A stretch of DNA of 64,000 nucleotides from Deltaproteobacteria bacterium. GTDB lineage: Bacteria; Myxococcota_A; Polyangia; GCA-2747355; JADLHG01. Under the pieces are notes generated by a model. It saw only the letters and a program-made list of their open reading frames with translations. It ran no database searches and had not been told where the DNA came from. Below, one piece after another: positions 25,596-34,701 of the stretch. The stretch covers positions 129,423 through 193,422 of the forward strand of contig JADLHG010000005.1 of NCBI GenBank assembly GCA_020848905.1. Reading direction: 5' to 3'. How positions within the stretch are numbered: the stretch's first letter is position 1; each line of letters opens with the position of its first letter. The translations under genes were made by a program, and so were the position numbers.

Positions 25596-26956
25596 TGAAG
25601 GTCGCAGGGCGGCTCTCGGGCCGCGGTGGGGCCGGCGGAGGCCCCACGGACCGCGAGAAGGGGGGGGCCGAGCGGGGGCTCGCGCCGGGGGTCGTCGCCG
25701 ACCTCGACGCCGTCCTGGCCAGCCTGCACGACGAGGTGGTGGACCGCCTCGACGTGGCGAGCCTCCGGCACCTGGAGCCCGCGCAGCTGCGCGAGCGCGT
25801 GAGTCAGCTCGTCCGCCAGCTCCTGCAGTCGCGGCACACCGTGCTCTCGGAGCGCCAGCAGGATCAGATCACCACCTCGATCGTGGACGAGATCACGGGG
25901 CTCGGGCCGCTCGAGCCCTTGCTCGCGGACCCGTCGGTGAGCGACATCCTGGTCAACACCTTCGCCGCCGTCTTCGTCGAGCGCGGCGGAAACCTCGAAC
26001 GCACCAACGTGCGCTTTCGCGACAACGAGCACCTGATCCACACCATCAACCGCATCGTGGGGCGCGTCGGGCGTCGTATCGACGAGGCCTCGCCGATGGT
26101 CGACGCGCGGCTCCCCGACGGCTCCCGCGTCAACGCGATCATTCCGCCGCTGGCGCTCGATGGGCCGCTGCTCTCCATCCGGCGCTTCGGCAAGCACCTC
26201 GTCTCGGTCAAGGAGCTCCACCAGCACGGGAGCCTGACCCGCAACATGGCGCTCTACCTGAAGAGCGCCGTGCGCGCGCGCTGCAACATCCTGATCAGCG
26301 GCGGGACGGGGGCCGGCAAGACCACGCTGCTGAACGCGCTCTCGGGCTTCATCCCCTCGCGCGAGCGCATCGTGACCATCGAGGACTCGGCGGAGCTCAA
26401 GCTGCAGCAGGAGCACGTCGCGCGGCTCGAGACGCGTCCGCCGAACATCGAGGGGAAGGGCGAGATTGGGATCCGCGAGCTCGTTCGCAACGCGCTGCGC
26501 ATGCGTCCCGACCGCATCATCGTGGGCGAGGTGCGCGGCGCCGAGGTGCTGGACATGGTCCAGGCCATGAACACCGGCCACGAGGGCTCCCTCGCGACGA
26601 TCCACGCCAACGCGCCGTCGGACGTCTCGACGCGCCTGCTCTCGATGTTCGGCTTCGCCGCCACCAACATCTCGGAGCCGATGGTGCTGCAGATGGTGGC
26701 GCGCGCGATCCACCTCGTGGTCCAGGTCAGCCGCATGACCGACGGACGGCGGCGCGTCACCTCGATCAGCGAGGTGGCCGGGATCAAGAACGGCGAGATG
26801 GCCCTCAACGAGGTCTTCAGCTACGAGCAATGGGGGGTGGACCCCAACGGGCGCGTGCAGGGGGACTTCGCCTGCTCGGGGCACTCGATCCTGGCGGCGC
26901 GTTTCCGTGCGGCGGGGGTCCCCTTCGACCTCGAGGAGGGAGGGCCCCCCCGATGA
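25595..26956 (+). CDS. cpaF: CpaF/TadA pilus secretion ATPase
   Basis: A 453-residue hexameric ATPase of the type II/IV secretion superfamily that powers Flp pilus assembly. The N-terminal region of about 150 residues ([18 protein letters not shown]) precedes Walker [17 protein letters not shown], the Asp box/Walker B region [15 protein letters not shown] and the His box [14 protein letters not shown]. All catalytic motifs are intact. The start ATG shares one base with the stop of cpaE. The first 40 residues are Gly-rich and may be disordered. Confidence 0.95.
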   Translation: MKVAGRLSGRGGAGGGPTDREKGGAERGLAPGVVADLDAVLASLHDEVVDRLDVASLRHLEPAQLRERVSQLVRQLLQSRHTVLSERQQDQITTSIVDEITGLGPLEPLLADPSVSDILVNTFAAVFVERGGNLERTNVRFRDNEHLIHTINRIVGRVGRRIDEASPMVDARLPDGSRVNAIIPPLALDGPLLSIRRFGKHLVSVKELHQHGSLTRNMALYLKSAVRARCNILISGGTGAGKTTLLNALSGFIPSRERIVTIEDSAELKLQQEHVARLETRPPNIEGKGEIGIRELVRNALRMRPDRIIVGEVRGAEVLDMVQAMNTGHEGSLATIHANAPSDVSTRLLSMFGFAATNISEPMVLQMVARAIHLVVQVSRMTDGRRRVTSISEVAGIKNGEMALNEVFSYEQWGVDPNGRVQGDFACSGHSILAARFRAAGVPFDLEEGGPPR

Positions 26957-27900
26957 CGCTGGCGCAGGCCATCGGACTTCTCGCCGCGCTCGCGCTCTTT
27001 TGCGCGCTGCAGGCCCTCTTCTGGATCTGGCGCGGCCAGCGCAGCCAGCGCAACTGGCTCATCCGCGAGCGGCTGCAGGGGGCCGCCGAGGAAGACGTCT
27101 CGCTGCTGCGCCAGGAGCGCGCGCACGTGAAGGGCCTCCTCGGCCGGCTCGACGCCATGCACCGCCTGCAACGGGCGCTGATCCAGGCTGGCATGACCAT
27201 CTCCGTGGGGAGCTTCCTCGTCGCGGGCGGAGTCGCCGTGGTGACCGTGGGGCTGCTCGCGACGCTCATCTCCGGCAGCGGTCTTTCGGGGTTCGTCTTC
27301 TCGCTGCTCGTGGTGCTGCTCACCTGGCTCTACCTCGTGCGCGCCCGCACCCAGCGCCTCGAGCTGCTCGAGACGCAGCTCCCGCGCGCCCTCGAGCTCA
27401 TGATCTACTCCCTGCGCGCCGGCCACAGCCTCGAGGAATCGATCCGCTTCTCGTCGCTCGAGCTTCCCGACCCGCTCGGCGCCGAGCTCCAGCGCGTGGC
27501 CGAGCAACAGCACCTCGGGCGTCCCGTCGAGCAGGCGCTGCTCCAGTTCGGCGCGCGGTACCCGCGAAGCGATGCGCTCCGCACGCTCGTCGAGGCGGTG
27601 CTGGTGCTCAAGCAGGCCGGCGGCAACGTGGTCTACGTGATGGAGCAGCTCATCCTGACGCTGCGTTCGCAGGCGGCGTACCAGGCGCGCTACCGCGCCC
27701 TCACCGCCGAGGGGCGCACCTCGGGCGCGATCCTCGGCCTGCTCCCCGTGATCATCGCGCTGACCGTGCTCCTGATTCAGCCCAACTATCTGGACGCGCT
27801 CGTAGCCGACAGCTCCGGGCGCTCGGTACTCATGGTGGCCGTGTCCCTGTGGCTCGTCGGGGTGCTCTGGCTCCGCCAGCTCGTACGTCCGGCGCTGTAG
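26953..27900 (+). CDS. tadB: TadB inner-membrane platform protein
   Basis: A 315-residue membrane protein of the type II secretion F family. The start is the ATG at 26953 overlapping the cpaF stop (ATGA). The N-terminal helix (AIGLLAALALFCALQALFW) is followed by two further helices, the cytoplasmic T2SSF domain (ALELMIYSLRAGHSLEESI... YPRSDALRTLVEAVLVL) and two C-terminal helices. With TadC it forms the platform on which CpaF acts. Confidence 0.9.
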   Translation: MTLAQAIGLLAALALFCALQALFWIWRGQRSQRNWLIRERLQGAAEEDVSLLRQERAHVKGLLGRLDAMHRLQRALIQAGMTISVGSFLVAGGVAVVTVGLLATLISGSGLSGFVFSLLVVLLTWLYLVRARTQRLELLETQLPRALELMIYSLRAGHSLEESIRFSSLELPDPLGAELQRVAEQQHLGRPVEQALLQFGARYPRSDALRTLVEAVLVLKQAGGNVVYVMEQLILTLRSQAAYQARYRALTAEGRTSGAILGLLPVIIALTVLLIQPNYLDALVADSSGRSVLMVAVSLWLVGVLWLRQLVRPAL

Positions 27901-27910
27901 AGGAGAAGCC

Positions 27911-28762
27911 GTGCCGACCTTCGTCACCGTCGCTGCCTTCGCCGCCTGCGGGATCAGCGCCCTGCTCTTCCTCCTGCTCGGCGTGCGCCACTACCTGCGC
28001 CAGCCACGCGAGGAGAAGGAGGAGGCCCCGAGCGTCGCGCTGCGCGCCGTGGCCGGAGGCGGCAAGCCCGGCAGCACGGCGAAGCAGCTACAGGACCGGC
28101 TGGTGCGCGCTGGCATCTACACGCAGGAGTCGGTGGACCTCTTCTACACCGTGCGGATGACCGTCCTCGGCGTCGGCGTGGTCCTCGCCGCGATCGCCGG
28201 CTTCGTGGTCGGCAACGTCGGCGGCGCTGCGCTGCTCTGCTCGGCCGTCGTCGCCCTCGCGGTCCTGGCCCCCGGCTGGTGGCTCGACCAGCGCTCCGCC
28301 GCCCGGCAGCTTGCCCTCTCGCGAGCTCTGCCGAACTTTCTCGACCTGCTCGTGATCTGCCTCGACGCGGGGCTCTCGCTCGAGCAGTCGCTCCTGCGCA
28401 TCGTCTCGCGCGCCACCGCCGAGGGGGACGTCCTGCGCAGCGAGCTGGCCATCACGCTCGGCGAGATGCAGGCGGGCGTGCCGACGGCCACCGCGTTTCG
28501 CAAGTTCGCCGCGCGGGTGGGGAGCGAGGACGCCAACAGCCTGGCCGTGGCCATCGCGGGTGCGACCCAGCTCGGCGCCAGCATCACCGAGGTCCTGCGC
28601 GGCTACGCGCTCAACCTGCGGCAGAGCCGCCTGACCCAGCTCGACGAAGGGGCCGGCAAGGCCAGCGCGCGGATCAGTCTGCCGCTCGCGGTGTGCCTCT
28701 TGCCGGCGATCCTGATCTTGCTCGTGGGGCCCGCGGGGCTCCTTCTTTACCGCTCGTTCTAG
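27911..28762 (+). CDS. tadC: TadC inner-membrane platform protein
   Basis: A 283-residue partner of TadB with a GTG start 10 nt after tadB, preceded by GAGGAGAA. It has an N-terminal helix, two central helices (VLGVGVVLAAIAGFVVG, LLCSAVVALAVLAPGWWL), the T2SSF domain (LPNFLDLLVICLDAGLSLEQ... LGEMQAGVPTATAFRKFA) and a C-terminal helix (LPAILILLVGPAGLLLY). Intact and of normal length. Confidence 0.9.
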   Translation: MPTFVTVAAFAACGISALLFLLLGVRHYLRQPREEKEEAPSVALRAVAGGGKPGSTAKQLQDRLVRAGIYTQESVDLFYTVRMTVLGVGVVLAAIAGFVVGNVGGAALLCSAVVALAVLAPGWWLDQRSAARQLALSRALPNFLDLLVICLDAGLSLEQSLLRIVSRATAEGDVLRSELAITLGEMQAGVPTATAFRKFAARVGSEDANSLAVAIAGATQLGASITEVLRGYALNLRQSRLTQLDEGAGKASARISLPLAVCLLPAILILLVGPAGLLLYRSF

Positions 28763-28773
28763 AAGGAAGCGTC

Positions 28774-29598
28774 ATGATCGTTCTCTCGCCACGCACGCTC
28801 CGTCTCTTCTCCGCCCGCGGCGTGGCGCTCGCGGCCTTGCTCGGCGGCTGCGCCTCGAGCACGACCCAGGGCCCGCGCGAGGCGACGGCCCAAGAGGTGC
28901 GCGACATGCGGCAGACCATGGCCGAGTCGCTCGTGGCCCAGCGCTACTACGACCAGGCGCTGCCCTACCTGAAGGAGCTCGTGACGCGCACCCCCCGGCA
29001 ACCGCGCGTCCACCTGCTCCTCGGCATCGTGCTGCGCGAGAAGGGGATGCTGGCCCCGGCGGAGGTCGAGCTCCGGCAGGCGCTGGCCCTCGCCCCGCAG
29101 AGCGCCGCGGTGCACGCCGCGCTCGGCAACCTCTACAGCCGTCAGCGGCGGCTCCTCCAGGCCGAACGGTCGCATCGGCAGGCGGTCAAGCTCGCCCCCG
29201 GTGAGGCGCAGTACCACAACGACCTCGGCTTCTGTCTCATTCTAGAACGAAGGTTCGCCGACGCCCGGGCGGTCCTGCTCGAGGCCATTCGCCTGGACCC
29301 GGGGCTGCGGCGGGCCTACAACAACCTCGGCCTCGCGCACGGACTCGAGGGGGACCTCGAGGCGGCCCTCAAGGCCTTCAGTCAGGCGGGGAGCCGGGCC
29401 ATGGCGCTCACGAACCTCGGCTTCATCGAAGAGATGCGGGGCCGGCCGATGTCGGCCCGTCGGTACTACGAGCGCGCGCTCCAGACCCAGGCGGGCTACG
29501 GCCCGGCGCTGAAGAACCTGCGGGCCCTCGAACGGAGCGCGGCGGCACCCCCGGCCGAGCAGCCCGAGCGGCCACGCGAAGAGGAGATGGAACTATGA
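28774..29598 (+). CDS. tadD: TadD-like TPR lipoprotein (pilotin)
   Basis: A 274-residue lipoprotein (RGVALAALLGGCASS) with about five tetratricopeptide repeats from residue 50 to 240 (for example AAVHAALGNLYSRQRRL and RRAYNNLGLAHGLEGDL). TadD-type lipoproteins assist the secretin or apparatus assembly. An AGAAGGAA site precedes the ATG at 28774; the longer upstream frame is a shadow of tadC. The stop overlaps the next small lipoprotein gene. Confidence 0.85.
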   Translation: MIVLSPRTLRLFSARGVALAALLGGCASSTTQGPREATAQEVRDMRQTMAESLVAQRYYDQALPYLKELVTRTPRQPRVHLLLGIVLREKGMLAPAEVELRQALALAPQSAAVHAALGNLYSRQRRLLQAERSHRQAVKLAPGEAQYHNDLGFCLILERRFADARAVLLEAIRLDPGLRRAYNNLGLAHGLEGDLEAALKAFSQAGSRAMALTNLGFIEEMRGRPMSARRYYERALQTQAGYGPALKNLRALERSAAAPPAEQPERPREEEMEL

Positions 29599-29951
29599 GA
29601 CGTGGACTTCTCTGGCTCGGCGCGGCGGGGCTTCTCGCGGCCTCGGGCTGCGGCACGACCCATCTCGCCCCCGACACGGGGGAGGCGTTCAAGGCCGTCT
29701 TCGCCAAGCAGAGCAAGCACCGCGAGAAGGACGACGCGGAGGGCGGCATGGAGGCGGAGCTAGGGCAGGTCGCGGCCACGAACCTGTTGCGGCCGGCTCG
29801 CGGCGCAGGCGCCGGCCTGACGGGCGGCGGCGGGGGCGGGATGCAGGGCTTCCTCCCCACGCCGACCCTGCCTCAACCGGGCGCCCCAGCCACCTCGGCG
29901 CCCCCCTCCACGGCCACCACGCCCGACCTCGGGCTGCCGATCATGAGGTAG
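29595..29951 (+). CDS. small lipoprotein of the Tad operon
   Basis: A 118-residue protein starting at an ATGA overlap with tadD. The signal peptide MRRGLLWLGAAGLLAASGC has a clear lipobox (ASGC). The rest is low-complexity, with a charged middle (KQSKHREKDDAEGG), a Gly run and a Pro/Ala/Thr tail. It matches no family I recognise. Its position inside the operon suggests an outer-membrane accessory of the pilus machine, perhaps in the place of a second pilotin. Confidence 0.75.
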   Translation: MRRGLLWLGAAGLLAASGCGTTHLAPDTGEAFKAVFAKQSKHREKDDAEGGMEAELGQVAATNLLRPARGAGAGLTGGGGGGMQGFLPTPTLPQPGAPATSAPPSTATTPDLGLPIMR

Positions 29952-29961
29952 CGGCGAACGC

Positions 29962-31377
29962 ATGCAGCAGCCCACGCCCCACGCCGCGCGACGCTCTCGA
30001 CGACGACCCGACCTCGCCGTCGACGGGGAGCGCGGGGCCGCTCTGGCGGTGATCGCGGTGTGGATCTCCGTCAGCGTGGGCTTCACCGTCGCCATATCGG
30101 TGCTCGGACGCGTGATGGCCGAGCGGCGCGCGCTCCAGTCGGTGGCCGACGGCATGGCGCTGACGGGAGCGCACCTCTTGCAGAACGTGCCCGGCCCCTT
30201 GAATGCCGAGGCCATGATGGCGATCGCGCAGCGGAACCTGAGCTTCCCGGTCACTCCGCTCTACAACGTCTCGCGCGACACGACGAACCACACCGTCTCG
30301 ATCCAGGTAGATCTCGTGGGCCAGATCCAGGCCGGCGGGGCGTGGCTCCCCGAGCCGCTCGTGCGAAGCTGGTTCCCGGCGGGGATTCCGCGCATCACCG
30401 CCAACGCGCGGGCTCAGTTCAACGAGGTGGAGGTCTTCGAGGACTGGCCCGCGGTGGTGCTGGTGATCGACTCGTCCTCGTCGATGGCCATGCAGGTCGC
30501 GGGCGACGACACCCGCTCGACCTTCGAGGTCCTGAAGCAGCTCGTGGTGGCCTACGTCGGCGCCACGCTCCCCGTGCGCAACGGACTCGTGATCTTCAAC
30601 GAGGGGGTGCGGCGGACGGTCGAGGTCTCGGCGGAGCACGCGAACAACGTGGCCGCCGTGCAAGAGGCCATGGACAGCGTTTCGCCGGGCGGGAGCACGA
30701 ACACGAAGGAGGCGCTCAACCGGGCACGCGAGCTGCTCTCGGGGGTGCAGGGGGGCCGAAACATCATTCTCATGACCGACGGCGATCCGACCGACGGAGG
30801 CGGCATCCTCGGCAGCTTCATCTGCTGGCCCTGGGACTGGGACTGCCACTACCGCGCGGCACGCGAATCGGGAAGGAACGTGCGCCAGATGCCCCCCAAC
30901 GGCGCGGCGCTCTTTGCCGTGGAGACCGCTCGCGAGGGGGCCCCGGCCGACGCCTCGCGCCTGCTCCAGCAGATCGGCGGGTGGGCCATGAGCGAGGGAA
31001 GCGACCCCAGCATGTACTTTCGGCTGACCAACTACGCCGACATCGCCGGGTTCATTCGCGCGCTGACCCGCGCCATCTGCGCCTTCGGTCCGCTAACTGC
31101 GGGTCCGAACCCGGCCGACCTCGAAGGCCCGAACCCCAAGGTCACCGTGGCCATCAAGGACTCGACGGGAGCCGAGATCCTGCTGCCAAAGATCGAAGAC
31201 CGCAACACCGTGCCCGACACGACGCCGGGCTACCAATACGTCATCACCGCCGAGGGAGCGCGCGTCTTGCTCACGCTGAAGTCCTGCGGCGAACTCGGGG
31301 CGGATCCGGCGCGGCGCCTGATGGTGCGCTGGAACTCGCCTCACATCGTAGCCCCCCAACTCGTCACAGCACCCTGA
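29962..31377 (+). CDS. tadG: TadG-like protein with von Willebrand A domain
   Basis: A 471-residue protein. The N-terminal TadE/TadG-type segment (GERGAALAVIAVWISVSVGF) has a single membrane helix, then a pseudopilin-like region (ERRALQSVADGMALTGAHLL). A VWA domain follows from about residue 165: VLVIDSSSSMAM gives the MIDAS DxSxS, PGGSTNTKEAL the Thr, and IILMTDGDPTDGG the Asp. VWA domains bind ligands through a metal, so this is a candidate tip or adhesion subunit of the pilus. The C-terminal 90 residues form a beta-rich domain. There is a 22 nt gap to the pilin gene. Confidence 0.88.
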   Translation: MQQPTPHAARRSRRRPDLAVDGERGAALAVIAVWISVSVGFTVAISVLGRVMAERRALQSVADGMALTGAHLLQNVPGPLNAEAMMAIAQRNLSFPVTPLYNVSRDTTNHTVSIQVDLVGQIQAGGAWLPEPLVRSWFPAGIPRITANARAQFNEVEVFEDWPAVVLVIDSSSSMAMQVAGDDTRSTFEVLKQLVVAYVGATLPVRNGLVIFNEGVRRTVEVSAEHANNVAAVQEAMDSVSPGGSTNTKEALNRARELLSGVQGGRNIILMTDGDPTDGGGILGSFICWPWDWDCHYRAARESGRNVRQMPPNGAALFAVETAREGAPADASRLLQQIGGWAMSEGSDPSMYFRLTNYADIAGFIRALTRAICAFGPLTAGPNPADLEGPNPKVTVAIKDSTGAEILLPKIEDRNTVPDTTPGYQYVITAEGARVLLTLKSCGELGADPARRLMVRWNSPHIVAPQLVTAP

Positions 31378-31399
31378 CCGGGGAAGAGGAGGAGACCGA

Positions 31400-31600
31400 A
31401 TGCTTCGCAGCTTGAAGCGCCTGTGGAAGAACGAAGACGCGGCCTCGGCGACCGAATACGGCGTCGTGGTGGCCATCGTGGCCCTCGGCCTGATCATCAC
31501 GCTCATCGCCTTCCGCGACAAGCTGGCGGCGATGTTCACCCGGGCAGGTAACGCGGTGGACGGAGTCGGGCCAGAGGGAGGGGGCGGCGGCGGCAGCTAG
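31400..31600 (+). CDS. flp: Flp-type major pilin
   Basis: A 66-residue pilin precursor. A charged leader (MLRSLKRLWKNEDAASATEYG) is followed by a hydrophobic stretch (VVVAIVALGLIITLIAF). The Glu-Tyr pair is the hallmark of Flp pilins and the cleavage site is probably just before it (after the Ala/Ser-rich segment or Gly). The tail ends in a Gly run (EGGGGGGS), which is unusual. It is the last gene of the operon rather than the first. The stop is 2 nt from the stop of the convergent gene, and no terminator is seen between them. Confidence 0.9.
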   Translation: MLRSLKRLWKNEDAASATEYGVVVAIVALGLIITLIAFRDKLAAMFTRAGNAVDGVGPEGGGGGGS

Positions 31601-31602
31601 CG

Positions 31603-32241
31603 CTACTTGCTCGCGAACTGGTCTTCCTTGTCGCGAAAGAGCACGTTGAAGGTGGTGAGCGTGCCGTAGCACTTCGAGATGTACTGCTGCAGCTCGACCT
31701 TCTCCTGGTCGGTGAGCTTGTCGTGGGCGTTCAGCTTCGCCTCGAGCACGCGCAGGCGGTCTCGGAGCATCACCACCTTGTGGAAGAAGGACTCGAGCGG
31801 CACCTCCTTCGCCTGTAGCGACGGGTCGGCTGGCTTCATCACGAGCGAGCCCCCCTCCCATCGGCCGCCCATCGGCGGGTAACCAAAGAGCGTCTCCTCT
31901 TCGAGGAGCTCGCGCAGCACTTGCTTCAGGCCGTTACGGTCCACGCTGATCTCTCCGTCGGTGTCTCCGGTAGTGGGGCGCGCGAGGGTCGCGCGCGCGG
32001 GGCCAGCCGATTTCTGCACGGCCCGCGGTTGCCGCGCCGAACGCGCCTTCTGGTCCGGGACGCGCACCTGCTGCGCCCGGCTGCTCCGCACCTGGAAGAC
32101 GTGGCAGTAGGGGAGCGATTCGGGGATGAGGCCGAGCTCGGGGCGGAAGCGGCAGCGGCCGAGGATCTGGCCGTCTGCGTCGCGTCCTTCCCCGGAGAAG
32201 GAGATGCAGTCGGCGCACACGGCTTCGGGTAGGTCGCTCAT
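31603..32241 (-). CDS. hypothetical protein with N-terminal Cys cluster
   Basis: A 212-residue cytoplasmic protein. The start at 32241 (MSDLPEAVCADC) is preferred because a -10-like TATGCT lies 8 nt before it; a GTG 21 nt upstream has no ribosome site. The N-terminus has four Cys (VCADC, GRCRF, YCHVF) spaced C-x2-C-x18-C-x13-C, which could bind zinc or an Fe-S cluster. The C-terminal half (LESFFHKVVMLRDRLRVLEAKLNAHDKLTDQEKVEL) is strongly helical. Convergent with flp, 2 nt apart. No family recognised; a role linked to the Tad system is possible but unsupported. Confidence 0.68.
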   Translation of the reverse strand: MSDLPEAVCADCISFSGEGRDADGQILGRCRFRPELGLIPESLPYCHVFQVRSSRAQQVRVPDQKARSARQPRAVQKSAGPARATLARPTTGDTDGEISVDRNGLKQVLRELLEEETLFGYPPMGGRWEGGSLVMKPADPSLQAKEVPLESFFHKVVMLRDRLRVLEAKLNAHDKLTDQEKVELQQYISKCYGTLTTFNVLFRDKEDQFASK

Positions 32242-32249
32242 CGGGCCGG

Positions 32250-32255
32250 AGCATA
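32250..32255 (-). promoter_or_regulatory. -10 element, leaderless type
   Basis: TATGCT preceded by GC on the minus strand, 8 nt before the ATG at 32241. Confidence 0.3.
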
Positions 32256-32323
32256 GCGGCACCCTCGGGGGCAGGGCAAGGAGCGCGGCGGACAGGAGCG
32301 CGGCGGGGCTTGTCGGGCGACGC

Positions 32324-34630
32324 TCACCGCGGCTGGGGCTCGCCGAGCTGCGCGCGGAAGAAGTCCACCACCGCGCTGTAGAGGCGCACGGTGAAGAGCG
32401 CGTCGGGCACGAGGTGGGTGAAGTTGAGCAGCGGCAGAAAGGCGTGCGGGCGCGCCGCGCGAAAGAGCGCGTCCGAGAGGCGCAGGCTGTGGCTAAAGGT
32501 CACGTTGTCGTCGCTCGTGCCGTGGACGAGCAGGAGCGGCCGGGAGAGCCTCGGCGCATGCGTGAGAAGCGACGCCTCGCGATAGACGGCGGGGGCCTCG
32601 GCGGGGAGGCCGAGGTAGCGCTCGGTGTAGTGCGTGTCGTAGTCGAGCCAGTCCGCGACGGCCGCCACGGCCACGCCGGCGCGATAGACCTCCGGCCGCT
32701 TCAGCACCGCAAGCGCCGCGAGGTAGCCGCCGAAGGACCAGCCGAAGACGCCGACCCGAGCGAGGTCGAGCTCGGGGTAGCGCGCCCCGAGGGCCCGTAG
32801 CCCCGCCGCCTGGTCCTCGAGCGGGAGCGTGCCGAAGGCCCCCTTGAGCGCCCGCTCGAAGGCGCGTCCGCGTGCCGGAGTCCCGCGCCCGTCCAGACAG
32901 ACCACCACGAAGCCCTGGTCCGCAACCCATTGATAGAGCAGGTAGCGCGACGGCGAGGCGGTGACGGTCTGGTGGTGCGGGCCGCCGTAGACGTAGGCCA
33001 CGACCGGATACCGGAGCGCGGGGTCGAAGGCGCGGGGTCGGACGAGCGCAGTGTGGAAGCGATGCGGACCCACGGTCACCGAGGTCAGCTCGAGCCGCGG
33101 GGCGAAGGGAGGTCGCTCTGCCACGGAGCGAAGCCGGCCCCGCTCGCCCCCCTCGGGGGAAAGGACGGTGATTCGCCGGGGAAGCTCCGGCCCCTCGCCC
33201 GTCACGACGAGCGTGCCGCTCTCCTCGCTCACCGTGGCGCCGTGCTCTCCCGGCTCGCGGGTGAGCCGCCGTACCTCCCGCGTCTCGCCGTCGAGCGGAA
33301 CCGCGTAGAGGTGCTGCTCGGTGGGCGTGGGGCTGGCCTGGACGAACGCCACGCGCCGGCGCCGGTCGAGACCGAGGAGCTGGCGATAGCCGAGCTCGGC
33401 GGGCACGAGGGTGCGCAGCCGGGCCCCTTTGCCATCGCGGAGCTCGAGCGTCCAGGCCCCGTCCCGTTCGGTCGACCAGAGGAAGGCGCGTCCCCCGTCG
33501 ATCCAGCGGGGGACCGAGGGGTCGAGGTTGAGCCAGGCCGGGTCGCGCTCCTCGAGGAGGAGCTCCGTCGCGCCGGTCGTCGCATCGACCGTGAGCACGC
33601 GGAGCTCGGTCTGGCGCCGGCTCTGCACGACCAGCGTCAGGGGGGCGCCCTTCTCCCAGCGCGCGGCGGCGAGGTAGGGGAAGCGCGCGCGGTCCCAGCT
33701 CACCCAGCGGAGGGTCCCGCCGTGCGTGGGCAGGATGCCGAGCCGGACCTCCGCGTTCTTTCGTCCGGCCCGCGGATAGGCCGCGCGATGCGGCTCCTGC
33801 GTCGGCGCTCCGAGGTCCCCGAGGTGCACGGCCTCCATCCCGTCGGTGCGCGTCTCTTGCACCGCGAGGGCCTTGCCGTCGGGGGACCACCAGAAGCCGC
33901 GCATCCGGCCCATCTCTTCCTGGGCCACGAACTCGGCCAGGCCGTAGGTCACCGACGGCTTCTCCCGCGTGGTGAGGCGCAGCTCGAGCCGTCGCGCCAC
34001 GTCGTAGACGTAGACGTCTCCGCCGCGGACGTAGGCCACGCGCTCTCCGTCGGGCGAGAAGCGCGGGTCGAGCCGGACGCCCCGCGGACCGGCGAGCTCT
34101 TCGACGCGACCGGTAGCCCGCTCGACCAGAAAGAGCCGGTTCGAGAGCGGCACGAGGAGGCGCTTGCCGTCGGACGAGAGCTGGAAGCCGACGATCCCGC
34201 GCGTCACGAGGCGCATGCGCTCACGTCGAGACCGCTCCTCGGCGCTGAGCGCCTCGTCGGCGCCGCGAAGCAGCTGTTCGGCGGTCAGGAGCACCCGCTC
34301 GCGCCCGATCGAGAGGTCGTGCTCGTAGAGGCTCTGCACGAGACTCCGCGCCGGCGCGCGCAGAAAGAGCACGGCCCTTCCGTCGGGGGTCACGGCGAAG
34401 CTCGTCGGGTGCCCCTGGCGGAAGCGAAAGGTCGCCGCGTACTGGGCGAGAAAGCCGACGTCGCGAGGGGTGACGGGTGACGGACTCGACGCGCGCACCG
34501 AGGCCGCGTGCTGCACGCCGGGAGGTCGGCAGGCGAAGAGCGCCGGAGCGCAGGCGAGGCAGAGCGCGACCACGGTCCGGAACAGGTGGAGCGCGCGACG
34601 GGCTTGCGATGGCAGAGCTACGCGATTCAT
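32324..34630 (-). CDS. S9 family peptidase (dipeptidyl peptidase IV-like)
   Basis: A 768-residue serine peptidase. The signal peptide (VVALCLACAPALFAC) has a lipobox-like Cys, so it is exported and possibly lipidated. Residues about 70-500 are the DPP-IV N-terminal beta-propeller (FSPDGERVAYVRGGDVYVYD, WWSPDGKALAVQETR). The C-terminal alpha/beta hydrolase shows the nucleophile GWSFGGYLAAL, the Asp in HGTSDDNVTF and a late His in NFTHLVP. S9B enzymes release dipeptides, often Xaa-Pro, from peptide N-termini, and here probably serve extracellular peptide digestion. The start at 34630 is chosen because the signal peptide begins there. Divergent from the zinc transporter operon. Confidence 0.92.
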   Translation of the reverse strand: MNRVALPSQARRALHLFRTVVALCLACAPALFACRPPGVQHAASVRASSPSPVTPRDVGFLAQYAATFRFRQGHPTSFAVTPDGRAVLFLRAPARSLVQSLYEHDLSIGRERVLLTAEQLLRGADEALSAEERSRRERMRLVTRGIVGFQLSSDGKRLLVPLSNRLFLVERATGRVEELAGPRGVRLDPRFSPDGERVAYVRGGDVYVYDVARRLELRLTTREKPSVTYGLAEFVAQEEMGRMRGFWWSPDGKALAVQETRTDGMEAVHLGDLGAPTQEPHRAAYPRAGRKNAEVRLGILPTHGGTLRWVSWDRARFPYLAAARWEKGAPLTLVVQSRRQTELRVLTVDATTGATELLLEERDPAWLNLDPSVPRWIDGGRAFLWSTERDGAWTLELRDGKGARLRTLVPAELGYRQLLGLDRRRRVAFVQASPTPTEQHLYAVPLDGETREVRRLTREPGEHGATVSEESGTLVVTGEGPELPRRITVLSPEGGERGRLRSVAERPPFAPRLELTSVTVGPHRFHTALVRPRAFDPALRYPVVAYVYGGPHHQTVTASPSRYLLYQWVADQGFVVVCLDGRGTPARGRAFERALKGAFGTLPLEDQAAGLRALGARYPELDLARVGVFGWSFGGYLAALAVLKRPEVYRAGVAVAAVADWLDYDTHYTERYLGLPAEAPAVYREASLLTHAPRLSRPLLLVHGTSDDNVTFSHSLRLSDALFRAARPHAFLPLLNFTHLVPDALFTVRLYSAVVDFFRAQLGEPQPR

Positions 34631-34701
34631 GGGGGCTGCGGCTCTCCCTCGAGGTGCTGGCGTATCGTGTATCATGGGTGGGTCCGTTCAAGGAGGATCG
34701 G

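Noticed and set aside
21193-31600. A complete Kil-type contact-dependent killing system
   Set aside because: The Tad core is present, but nothing here specifically distinguishes it as Kil; only a general analogy is possible.
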